A stretch of 64,000 bases of DNA from Streptomyces iranensis (lineage in GTDB: Bacteria; Actinomycetota; Actinomycetes; Streptomycetales; Streptomycetaceae). The stretch is from NCBI RefSeq assembly GCF_017874715.1, contig NZ_JAGGLR010000021.1, forward strand, positions 186,001-250,000. Reading direction: 5' to 3'. This document shows, in pieces, positions 33,543 to 41,464 of the stretch (the first letter of the stretch is position 1; each line of letters begins with the position of its first letter). Below the pieces are notes generated by a model. It was given only the letters and a program-made list of their open reading frames with translations, was not told where the DNA came from and ran no database searches. The position numbers were made by a program, and so were the translations under genes.

Positions 33543-33576
33543 GGGCGGGGGCGCGCCGTTCGGCACGCCCCCGCCC
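33543..33576. terminator. terminator after aspS
   Basis: GGGCGGGGGCG (33543-33553) pairs perfectly with CGCCCCCGCCC (33566-33576). The inner GCCG/CGGC segments also pair, giving a long stem with a TT loop. It lies 24 bases beyond the minus-strand aspS stop. Confidence 0.75.
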
Positions 33577-33599
33577 TGTGGGTCTCGTCCGGCCCCCGC

Positions 33600-35429
33600 C
33601 TACTCTGCGGGCTTCTCGGCCTTCTCGCCCGTCTTCTCAGCCTTCTCGGCCTTCTCGGCCTGCTTGACCTGCGGCGGCTTGCGCAGCGACAGGTGCAGCT
33701 CGCGCAGCCGGGCCTCGTCCACCTCGCTGGGCGCGCCCATCAGCAGGTCCTGGGCGTTGCCGTTGAGCGGGAAGGCGATGGTCTCGCGGATGTTGGGCTC
33801 ATCGGCCAGCAGCATCACGATGCGGTCGACGCCGGGGGCGATCCCGCCGTGCGGCGGGGCGCCGAAGTGGAACGCGCGCAGCATGCCGCCGAATTCGTGC
33901 TCGACCTCTTCCCGGGAGTAGCCCGCGATCTCGAACGCCTTGTACATGACGTCCGGCTCGTGGTTCCGGATGGCGCCGGAGGACAGCTCCACACCGTTGC
34001 AGACGATGTCGTACTGCCACGCCAGGATGTCGAGCGGGTCCTTGGTCTCGAGCGCCTCCAGGCCGCCCTGCGGCATGGAGAAGGGGTTGTGGGAGAACTC
34101 GATCTGCCCGGTGTCCTCATTCCGCTCGAACATCGGGAAGTCCACGATCCAGCAGAAGCGGAAGACGTTCTCTACGAAATGGCCGGCCCGCTTGGCGGCC
34201 TCGACCCGCACCGCGCCCATAATCTTGGAGACCTCGTCGAAGTCCCCCGCGCCGAAGAAGATCGACGTGCCGGGCTTGCCCTCGACCTCGGCGATCAGCT
34301 TCTCGACGTCCTCTTCGGTGAGGAACTTCGCGATCGGGCCGGTCAGCTTGGAGTCCTCGCCGATCCGGACCCAGGCCAGCCCCTTGGCGCCCTGCAGAGC
34401 GGCGAACTCACCGAGCTGGTCGAAGAACTTCCGGGGCTGCTCGGCGGTGTCCGGCACGGCCAGCGCGCGCACATGCTTGTCCGCGAACGCCTTGAAGCCG
34501 GAGCCCTCGAAGATGTGGCTGACGTCCCGCAGCTCCAGCTGGGCCCGCAGATCCGGCTTGTCCGAGCCGTACTTGAGCATGGCCTCGCGGAACGGGATCC
34601 GCACGAAGGGCGAGGTCACATGGCGGCCGCCGCCGAACTCCTCGAAGAGCTCGGTCATGACCTTCTCGATGACGCCGAAGACGTCCTCCTGCTCGACGAA
34701 GCTCATCTCGACGTCGAGCTGGTAGAACTCGCCGGGCGAGCGGTCGGCGCGGGCGTCCTCGTCGCGGAAGCAGGGCGCGATCTGGAAGTAGCGGTCGAAG
34801 CCCGCGATCATCAGCAGCTGCTTGAACTGCTGCGGGGCCTGCGGCAGCGCGTAGAACTTGCCCGCGTGCAGCCGGGAGGGGACCAGGAAGTCCCGGGCGC
34901 CCTCGGGGGAGGTGGCGGACAGGATCGGGGTCGCGAGCTCGTTGAAGCCCTGCGCGGTCATCTTCTGCCGGATGGCGGAGATGACGGCGGAGCGCAGCAT
35001 GATGTTGCGGTGCATGCGCTCGCGGCGCAGGTCCAGGAAGCGGTACTCCAGCCGCCGCTCCTCGCCGACCCCGTCCTCGGGGAAGACGGTGAAGGGCAGC
35101 GGCTCGGCGGCGCCGAGCACCTCGACGTCGGCGACCTCGACCTCGATCTCGCCGGTCGGCAGCTCGGGGTTGACGTTGTCCGCGCCGCGCTCGATGACCC
35201 GGCCGTCCACCCGGACGACGGTCTCCTTGCTGATGGAGCTCAGGGCCTCGTTGGCGGGGGTGTCGGGGCGCACCACCAGCTGGATCAGGCCATAGTGGTC
35301 GCGGAGATCGATGAAGAGGATGCCGCCCAGGTTCCGTCGATTGTGGAGCCATCCGGAGAGCCGGACGTCGGTGCCGACGTCAGCGGCGCGGAGCTGACCA
35401 CACGTGTGGGACCGGTACCGATGCATCAT
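33600..35429 (-). CDS. aspS: aspartyl-tRNA synthetase
   Basis: A 609-residue class II aminoacyl-tRNA synthetase of the bacterial type. The N-terminal OB-fold anticodon domain is HRYRSHTCGQLRAADVGTDVRLSGWLHNRRNLGGILFIDLRDHYG (quoted in part: LSGWLHNRRNLGG). Motif 2 is seen in FRDEDARADRSPGEFYQLD, a GAD insertion follows, and motif 3 is the C-terminal GGIAPGVDRIVMLL. The last ~25 residues are a Lys/Glu/Ala repeat tail (KAEKAEKAEKTGEK), a small lineage-specific extension. Two adjacent ATGs (35427-35429 and 35424-35426) are possible starts. It charges tRNA-Asp, and possibly tRNA-Asn if the indirect amidation route is used. Confidence 0.97.
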   Translation of the reverse strand: MMHRYRSHTCGQLRAADVGTDVRLSGWLHNRRNLGGILFIDLRDHYGLIQLVVRPDTPANEALSSISKETVVRVDGRVIERGADNVNPELPTGEIEVEVADVEVLGAAEPLPFTVFPEDGVGEERRLEYRFLDLRRERMHRNIMLRSAVISAIRQKMTAQGFNELATPILSATSPEGARDFLVPSRLHAGKFYALPQAPQQFKQLLMIAGFDRYFQIAPCFRDEDARADRSPGEFYQLDVEMSFVEQEDVFGVIEKVMTELFEEFGGGRHVTSPFVRIPFREAMLKYGSDKPDLRAQLELRDVSHIFEGSGFKAFADKHVRALAVPDTAEQPRKFFDQLGEFAALQGAKGLAWVRIGEDSKLTGPIAKFLTEEDVEKLIAEVEGKPGTSIFFGAGDFDEVSKIMGAVRVEAAKRAGHFVENVFRFCWIVDFPMFERNEDTGQIEFSHNPFSMPQGGLEALETKDPLDILAWQYDIVCNGVELSSGAIRNHEPDVMYKAFEIAGYSREEVEHEFGGMLRAFHFGAPPHGGIAPGVDRIVMLLADEPNIRETIAFPLNGNAQDLLMGAPSEVDEARLRELHLSLRKPPQVKQAEKAEKAEKTGEKAEKPAE

Positions 35430-35545
35430 TCATCCAAGTCGTGTCGAGCGGGAGGCGTACGTACCCTCGGGAAGCTTCCGGCCAAGCCTACCGGCGCCGC
35501 GACCCTCACTGGTAAGCGGTTGGCAAATCCCCATAAGGTAGCGCA

Positions 35546-37684
35546 ATGCGCACCGAGGACTTGCTGGCCGCCATAGCGACCGGCCTATGGCGCTGGGACA
35601 GTGTCTCGGGCGCCGTCACCTATGACGCGGAGGCCGCCCGGCTGGTGGGCCTCCCCGCCGAGGCCGTCACCCTCCCCGAGGCCGCCGCCCGCGCCTGCTT
35701 CCACCCCGCGGACTGGCTGGAGGTCAAGGCGATAGTCCAGCTCGCGGTGGCCGAGGGCACCCTGGCCGAGGCCCGGCTGCGCATCGTGGACGAGAAGGGC
35801 ACCGTACTGCGGACCGTGCGCACCCGCTCCCGGCCGATAGCGCGGGGCGGCAGCGACGACGGCTACTACCTGCTCGGCACCCTCCAGGAGGTCCCCGACC
35901 CGCTGCCGGGCACCTCGGCCGGCGGCCCGCCGATCACCGGCGACTGGCGCCGCAACCGCGAGGCGTTCCTGCTGGACGCGGGGCGGGCGCTGGCGGAGGC
36001 GATGTCCACCGCCGAGGTGCTGCGGGTGGCGGCGGGGCTGTCGATGCCGGGCTTCTCCCCGGACGGGCTCGCGGTCTTCGGCGTCGAGGGCGAGCGGATC
36101 TCGGTGATCGGCCACCACGGGCCGCGGGCGGGCACCGACCGTCCCCTCCACGACATCGCGCTGAGCACCGACCATCCGGCGGCGGAGGTGGTGCGCACCG
36201 GCCGGGCGGTCTATCTGCCCACACCGGAGGAGTACCGCGGCCGGTTTCCGGCCGCGTGGTCGCCCGGCCGCCCCCGCATCCGCCGGTCCTGGGCGTTTCT
36301 GCCGCTGATCGTCGCGGGCCGCACCATCGGCGCGTGGATGGCCGGATTCGCCCATCCGGTGTCGTTCTCGCCCGATGAGCGCTCGGTGCTGACCACGATC
36401 GCCCGGATGCTGGCCCAGGCGCTGTCCCGCACCGCGCTCCAGGAGACCGAGCGGGAGCTGGCGGACGGGCTCCAGCGCTCGATGCTGCCCGCCAGCAAGC
36501 CCGACATCCCGGGGCTGACGGTGGCCGCGCGCTATGTGCCGACCGGCGGCGGACTCCAGGTCGGCGGCGACTGGTACGACGTGATCGGGCTGCCCTCGGG
36601 GCGCACCGCGCTGGTGATCGGCGATGTGCAGGGCCACGATGTGCGGGCCGCCGGGATCATGGGGCAGCTGAGGATCGCGGTCCGGGCGTACGCCTCCGAG
36701 GGCCACCACCCCGACGCGGTGCTCTCCCGCGCCTCCCGCTTCCTGGCCGGTCTTGCCGAGCCCGAGGGCCCGGACGGCCGCTACGACCCGAGGTTCGCCA
36801 CCTGCCTCTACATGGAGGTGGACCCGGTGGCGGGGACCCTGGACATCGCCCGCGCGGGCCACCCCGACCCGGCGGTCCGGCTGGCCGACGGCACGATGAT
36901 GCTCCGGCCCACGGCGGGCGGGCTGCCGCTGGGCATCGACCCGGACACCGACTATCCGACCACCCGGGTGGTGCTGGAGCCCGGCGAGACGCTGCTGATG
37001 TGCACCGACGGGCTGATCGAGACCGGCGGGCACGATCTGGAGACCGGCTGGGAGCGGATCCGGGAGGTCTTCGAGCGGCCCGCCGCCCCGGACGCCGGCT
37101 CCGGAGGGCTCGACTCGGACGACCTCGAGATCCTGGCCGACTCCCTCGTACAGGCGGTGCACGGGCCGCCCTCCCACCACACCACCGGTCCGCTCGCGGA
37201 CCGGCGCGAGGACGACATAGCGCTGCTGCTGATCCGCCGGGAGGCGGAGTTGTGCCTGGTCGGGCCCGGTTCGGCGCCGGTGCGGCGTACGGCGGTCACG
37301 GTCGCGCAGGCCGAGCCGGAGCGGATAGCGGGCGCCCGGCAGCAGCTGCGCGACATGCTGCACGACTGGGCCGACCCGGACCAGGTGGAGTCGGCCGTGC
37401 TGATGCTCTCCGAGATGGTCACCAACGTACTGGTGCACACGGACGGGGACGCCCTGCTGGTGGCCGAGGTCAGCGGGCGGCACGGGACCCGGCGGCTGCG
37501 GCTTGACGTCGCCGACAGCAGCGACGAGCTGCCGCACCGCCGCCGTCCGGGCGAGCTGGCCTCCTCCGGGCGCGGGCTGCTGCTGATGGAGCTGCTGGCC
37601 GACAACTGGGGGGTGGATCCGCGCGGCGACGGCAAATGCATCTGGTACGAGCTGTACGAGGCGGGGCCGGAGGACGGGGCCTGA
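35546..37684 (+). CDS. PAS-GAF-SpoIIE phosphatase-HATPase regulator
   Basis: A cytoplasmic 712-residue regulator with no membrane helix. A PAS-like sensor covers about residues 5-105 (ATGLWRWDSVSGAVTYDAEAARLVGL), a GAF domain about 135-300, a PP2C/SpoIIE phosphatase about 320-545 (LQVGGDWYDVIGL; MCTDGLIETGGHD; EDDIALLLIRR) and an anti-sigma-type HATPase near the C-terminus (LMLSEMVTNVLVHTDGD; ASSGRGLLLMELLADNWG). Such proteins control sigma factors through anti-sigma-antagonist phosphorylation. It is divergent from aspS, with 116 bases between. The ATG at 35546 has AAGG upstream. Confidence 0.93.
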   Translation: MRTEDLLAAIATGLWRWDSVSGAVTYDAEAARLVGLPAEAVTLPEAAARACFHPADWLEVKAIVQLAVAEGTLAEARLRIVDEKGTVLRTVRTRSRPIARGGSDDGYYLLGTLQEVPDPLPGTSAGGPPITGDWRRNREAFLLDAGRALAEAMSTAEVLRVAAGLSMPGFSPDGLAVFGVEGERISVIGHHGPRAGTDRPLHDIALSTDHPAAEVVRTGRAVYLPTPEEYRGRFPAAWSPGRPRIRRSWAFLPLIVAGRTIGAWMAGFAHPVSFSPDERSVLTTIARMLAQALSRTALQETERELADGLQRSMLPASKPDIPGLTVAARYVPTGGGLQVGGDWYDVIGLPSGRTALVIGDVQGHDVRAAGIMGQLRIAVRAYASEGHHPDAVLSRASRFLAGLAEPEGPDGRYDPRFATCLYMEVDPVAGTLDIARAGHPDPAVRLADGTMMLRPTAGGLPLGIDPDTDYPTTRVVLEPGETLLMCTDGLIETGGHDLETGWERIREVFERPAAPDAGSGGLDSDDLEILADSLVQAVHGPPSHHTTGPLADRREDDIALLLIRREAELCLVGPGSAPVRRTAVTVAQAEPERIAGARQQLRDMLHDWADPDQVESAVLMLSEMVTNVLVHTDGDALLVAEVSGRHGTRRLRLDVADSSDELPHRRRPGELASSGRGLLLMELLADNWGVDPRGDGKCIWYELYEAGPEDGA

Positions 37685-37761
37685 GCGGCCGCGCTGAAGT
37701 CCCAGCCACGACGGCGCCGCGGACGAGCGACGGCAGGTCAGTGCACTTCCAGCGGAGCGCT

Positions 37762-38919
37762 TCAGCGGAAGAGCCGGGAACCCAGCCGGTCTTGTTCGTC
37801 GAATCCGGAAAGTATCAGGAAGGTCGCACTGGCGGTCGTGGTCGTGAACTCCAGCAGGGCATCGGAATTGTCCATGCTGGTGAGGGTGTTGGTGAAGGTC
37901 CTTATGTCGTTCTGGAAGCTTATGAAGAGCAGGCCCGGGGCGGGTCCGTCGATGCTGTAGGAGCGACGGAGCATAAGGCCGACGCCGACCGCGTTGGAGT
38001 GCGCCCTGCGGGCGTGGGCGTCCACCGGGACGAGATAGCGCCCGTCCGGAGTCTTGGCGCCGAGGTCCGGGCCCGAGGCGATGGTGCCACCGGAGAGGGG
38101 CACACCAGTGGCCCGGCGCCGGCCGAAGACCGCTTCCTGTTCGGCGACGGACAGCTTGGCGAACCGGGGCAGGTCGAGCTCCATGCGCCGTAGTACGGCG
38201 AGGGTGCCGTCGGCGACTCGAGCCGGTCCGGCCAACCACAGGTGGCGTCGTTGTTCGGCCTTGGTGTGGGGGCCCACGATGCCGTCGACGAAACCGAAGA
38301 GGTTTCGTGGCGCGGCACGGCCCTCGGCCACCGGCACGTTCGCACCGCGGACTCCGGACTGCCGCCAGCGTTCGCGTATCCGGTCACCGGCCCGCTCCAG
38401 AAGCGCGGCGGCCACGACCGGTACCACCAAGGCGTCGCCGGCGCAGATCTGTATCAGCAGGTCGCCGCCGCGTGCCCGGGAGGCGATCCGCTCGCGGGAG
38501 AACCGTGGGAGGTCCTTCGCGCCGGGCAGGGCGGGATCGACCTCGCGCACCAGCCGGGGGCCCACCCCGACCGTCACGGTCAGATCGCCCGGCTCCAGGC
38601 CCATCAGCCGTGCGTCGGTCCCCGCGGTGAGGGTGCGGATGACCTCGCCGAGTTCGGCCAGCAGCGGACGGACAGCCGCGGCACGGACGTCAACGAGGTC
38701 GGCCACCACGGCCAGCAGGTTCCGCTGGGCCGGTTGCGGAAGCGTGATGCCCGCCTGGTACCGGCCCGTCGGTGAGACCGGCGGGGTCGGCGCGGGGGCA
38801 TCGTCCCGGTCCGGCGGGGCGGAACTCGATTGGCACCCGGCGGAGAGGCCGACGGCGGTCACCGTGCCGGTGGCACCGAGAAACGTGCGGCGTGACGGGC
38901 GGGAGTCGGCTTGGCGCAC
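37762..38919 (-). CDS. DyP-type peroxidase (EfeB/DtpA-like), Tat lipoprotein
   Basis: A 385-residue heme peroxidase of the dye-decolorizing family. The Tat motif is SRRTFLG (9-15), followed by a hydrophobic stretch and a lipobox-like LSAGC ending at C29, so it is probably an exported lipoprotein. The distal GxxDG motif is seen in FGFVDGIVG. The VDAHARRAHS region fits the proximal heme side, and LLFISFQNDI is the typical closing strand. Streptomyces homologues work in copper-radical-oxidase maturation (DtpA) or iron release (EfeB); EfeO/EfeU genes are not seen here. The GTG at 38917-38919 is chosen to place the Tat motif correctly, although no good Shine-Dalgarno sequence is visible. It is divergent from the beta-helix lipoprotein, 67 bases apart. 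Confidence 0.9.
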   Translation of the reverse strand: MRQADSRPSRRTFLGATGTVTAVGLSAGCQSSSAPPDRDDAPAPTPPVSPTGRYQAGITLPQPAQRNLLAVVADLVDVRAAAVRPLLAELGEVIRTLTAGTDARLMGLEPGDLTVTVGVGPRLVREVDPALPGAKDLPRFSRERIASRARGGDLLIQICAGDALVVPVVAAALLERAGDRIRERWRQSGVRGANVPVAEGRAAPRNLFGFVDGIVGPHTKAEQRRHLWLAGPARVADGTLAVLRRMELDLPRFAKLSVAEQEAVFGRRRATGVPLSGGTIASGPDLGAKTPDGRYLVPVDAHARRAHSNAVGVGLMLRRSYSIDGPAPGLLFISFQNDIRTFTNTLTSMDNSDALLEFTTTTASATFLILSGFDEQDRLGSRLFR

Positions 38920-38986
38920 AGCGTGAACTGTGCCATATCCATTCCGGCGCCTGCGACCCCGTCGGCGCACGTGCCAGGATGAGGCC

Positions 38987-40330
38987 ATGCCTCGTCTCCG
39001 TCTTCGTCTCATGGCCGCGGTACTCGGCACACTGACACCCGTACTGGTCGGCTGCGGCGGGGACGACAACGGGCCGGACCAGGGCCGACGGCCGTCCGGT
39101 GCGCATGTGACGATCAACGTGCCGGGCGACGCCCCGACGATCTCGGCCGCGGTGTCCCTGGCCCGGCCAGGCGATCTCGTGCTGGTCGCGCCGGGCAAGT
39201 ATCACGAGTCGGTGAAGATATCCACGGACCGCATCACCCTTCGCGGCGAGTCCCGGGACAAGGTCGTCATCGACGGGCGGTTACGGCAGCCGAACGGCAT
39301 CGTCGTCGCCGCTCCCGGGGTGGCCGTGGAGAACCTGACCGTGCAGAACAACACACAGAACGGGGTCCTGGTCACCGGCTCGGCGAAGGCGGCCGCCGGA
39401 GCGCCGGGGCAGTCCGGCGGCTACGACACCGGCGACGAGCCCGTCACCTTCCTGAAATCGTTCCTGGTCTCCCATGTGACCGCGACCCGCAACGGGCTGT
39501 ACGGCATCTACGCGTTCTCCGCGCAGAACGGTGTCATCGAGCACTCGTACACGTCGGGCTCGGCCGACTCGGGGATCTACGTCGGACAGTGCAAGCCCTG
39601 TCGCATCGTGGTGCGGGACAACATCGCCGAACTCAACGCGGTCGGTTACGAGGGCACCAATGCCGGCGGCGACATGTACGTGGTCGGCAACCGCCTGGTC
39701 GGCAACCGGGTCGGGCTCACCACCAACTCCGACCACCAGGAGAAGCTGCTCCCACAGCGGGACGCCGTCATCGCGGGCAATCTGATCGCGGCCAACCAGC
39801 AGGCGGCCACCCCCGAACAGGCCGACGGCGGGTGGGGCATCGGCATCGGCGTCGACGGCGGCGGCGACAACCAGTTCGTCCGCAACCGAATCGCCGACAA
39901 CAGCAACGCCGGGCTGATGATCACCGCGACCGCTGACATGAAGCCGGACGGCAACCGGATCCTGGACAACACCTTCACCGCGAACAAGGTTGACGTCGGC
40001 TGGACGTTCCCCACCGCCACGAAGGGACGGGGCAACTGCCTGCGCGGCAATGATCTGCGCACGACGGTGCCCGCCCGGCTCGCGACAACCGCGTCCTGCC
40101 CGCGTCCCGCCCGGTCGGCCTCGCCGTCCGGCACCTGGGCCAAGCCGACGGCACCCGGCGGTATCCCGTTCACCGATGTGGCGGCGCCCAAGCGACAGCC
40201 GCAGTTCCCGAAGGCCACCAGCACGGGCGCCACCGCCGTTCCGGCCGTTCCGGCGCTGCCGGACACGGCGGGCTTCCGGCTGCCGTCGGCGTCACTGCTC
40301 GCCGCGGGCGCGCGGGTGCTGACGTCCTGA
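38987..40330 (+). CDS. right-handed parallel beta-helix lipoprotein
   Basis: A 447-residue lipoprotein (signal with lipobox LVGC, C23). The body is a right-handed parallel beta-helix of the NosD/pectate-lyase-like type: DAPTISAAVSLARPGDLVLVAPGKYHESVKI, then repeating short strands (GIVVAAPGVAVENLTVQNNTQNGVLV; NGLYGIYAFSAQNGVIEHSYTSGSADSGIYV). It lacks an obvious catalytic triad and is more likely a carbohydrate-binding or copper-site-organising protein than a proven lyase. The C-terminal ~70 residues are Pro/Ala/Ser-rich. The ATG at 38987 follows a GATGAGG Shine-Dalgarno. Its divergent DyP neighbour suggests a joint envelope function. Confidence 0.85.
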   Translation: MPRLRLRLMAAVLGTLTPVLVGCGGDDNGPDQGRRPSGAHVTINVPGDAPTISAAVSLARPGDLVLVAPGKYHESVKISTDRITLRGESRDKVVIDGRLRQPNGIVVAAPGVAVENLTVQNNTQNGVLVTGSAKAAAGAPGQSGGYDTGDEPVTFLKSFLVSHVTATRNGLYGIYAFSAQNGVIEHSYTSGSADSGIYVGQCKPCRIVVRDNIAELNAVGYEGTNAGGDMYVVGNRLVGNRVGLTTNSDHQEKLLPQRDAVIAGNLIAANQQAATPEQADGGWGIGIGVDGGGDNQFVRNRIADNSNAGLMITATADMKPDGNRILDNTFTANKVDVGWTFPTATKGRGNCLRGNDLRTTVPARLATTASCPRPARSASPSGTWAKPTAPGGIPFTDVAAPKRQPQFPKATSTGATAVPAVPALPDTAGFRLPSASLLAAGARVLTS

Positions 40331-40337
40331 GGGGCGG

Positions 40338-41165
40338 CTATCGCGCCGGGGCGACTCCCGGCACCGGCCGGACCGGAACGTACTTCTGGGTGTCGAAATC
40401 GATGACCACCGGCCGCGATGCGGAAGCCACGCCGACGCGCACCCGGTACATGGTGCCGTCCGAGCCGATCCAGTAGCGCACGTCACCCGTCCCCGCCGTA
40501 CCGGGCGTGGCACGGGCGGTAGGCCCGGTCATGATGTCCACCCGATGGCCGTCCAACCGGTCCTGTCCAACCCAGGCGGCGCCGTTCTGCGGCAGTAGTT
40601 CGGCATTGTCCGGCCGGTCGCTGCCGAGCTTCAGCGCGATGGCCAGCGAACTGTCCAGCGAACTGCCGTACTTCTGCAGCGGACGGCTGGACCAGCCCGA
40701 CTCCGGCGGCCGTGCCGGTGCCTTTGCCGGGGCGTTCGCCATCGGGTGGACGGACACGGTGGTGGCCGTCCACTGGATCAGCCCGTCGCTGGACGTATCG
40801 CGCCCGGTGCCGTGCACCGCGCCGTAACCGATCTCGCGGCGGTAGTCGATGGAGCCGGTGATGCTCAGCCCACCGGCGGTGCCCGGCACGTTGATCGTCA
40901 TGGCGCGCCCGCCCGCCTGGTAGTTGAGGAACCGCGTGACCGCGAGCCGGCTCGCCTGATCCGAGGTCAATTCCCTTGGACCGGTGGGGGCGGAGCCGCT
41001 GCCGACGAACAGGAACGTGGCCACCGCGACGGCCACACCGCCGATCACGGCCACCACCCACCGTGGCCGCGGCCATCGGCGCCGACCGGCCATGCGCCGC
41101 GCGAGACCTTTCTTGATTGTCATACTCCGCACGCGGCGCATTGCTAACACGTTCCGCTTATTCAT
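40338..41165 (-). CDS. single-pass membrane protein of unknown function
   Basis: I do not recognise a named family. The 275-residue product has a very basic head (residues 1-35), one transmembrane helix at about 36-55 (WVVAVIGGVAVAVATFLFVG) and an external domain of ~215 residues (LAVTRFLNYQAGGRAMTINV; SSLAIALKLGSDRPDNAELLPQNGAAWVGQ; RYWIGSDGTMYRVRV). The pattern resembles the outer-face LppX/LprG- or LolA-like sheet proteins of actinobacteria, but I cannot confirm it. The ATG at 41163-41165 has CAGGGA immediately upstream and GGGGGGAG further back. It is convergent with the beta-helix gene (7-base gap) and divergent from the LAxTG protein gene. Confidence 0.75.
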   Translation of the reverse strand: MNKRNVLAMRRVRSMTIKKGLARRMAGRRRWPRPRWVVAVIGGVAVAVATFLFVGSGSAPTGPRELTSDQASRLAVTRFLNYQAGGRAMTINVPGTAGGLSITGSIDYRREIGYGAVHGTGRDTSSDGLIQWTATTVSVHPMANAPAKAPARPPESGWSSRPLQKYGSSLDSSLAIALKLGSDRPDNAELLPQNGAAWVGQDRLDGHRVDIMTGPTARATPGTAGTGDVRYWIGSDGTMYRVRVGVASASRPVVIDFDTQKYVPVRPVPGVAPAR

Positions 41166-41382
41166 TCCCTGCTCTCCCCCCGATCTTGGGTCACACCCGC
41201 TACAGTATCGCTGCTGGTGGAGCGGTTCAGGATGACTATTCAGACTCTTGTGCTGTTTCCGCGTGGGAAGCGAGGCCGAGTGCGACTGGTCTGGGAATGG
41301 CACTCCCGAGTCCCTGAATTCGCTGCATCCGCCAGGACGACCAAGAACGACCGGGCCCACCGAAACAGCGGTGGGCCCTTTT
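41166..41382 (+). ncRNA. possible short transcript or 5' leader ending in an intrinsic terminator
   Basis: The divergent gap upstream of the LAxTG gene ends, on the plus strand, in a textbook hairpin plus T-run, although the only gene to the left is on the minus strand. Something short must start inside the gap, either a small RNA or an attenuated leader. A weak start (ATG at 41232 after CAGG) could encode a ~45-residue Arg-rich peptide running into the hairpin. GGGAATGGCACTCCC inside it can form a small stem. Confidence 0.35.
41353..41382 (+). terminator. intrinsic terminator with T-run upstream of the LAxTG protein gene
   Basis: GGGCCCACCG (41353-41362) and CGGTGGGCCC (41369-41378) form a perfect 10-bp stem with the loop AAACAG, followed by TTTT at 41379-41382. 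The T-run fixes the direction as plus. Confidence 0.85.
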
Positions 41383-41464
41383 CATGGCCGAAGTCTCACC
41401 CGGGACCGAGAAGCGGATGCACGGCTGGAAACGGGTGTTCGGTTCACATCACGAGGGGAGTGTG

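Noticed and set aside
33495..35576. Long plus-strand open frame opposite aspS
   Set aside because: Antisense to an essential, fully conserved gene; no domain.
35585..38239. Long minus-strand open frame opposite the second SpoIIE-type gene and the DyP gene end
   Set aside because: It crosses two real genes and has no motif.
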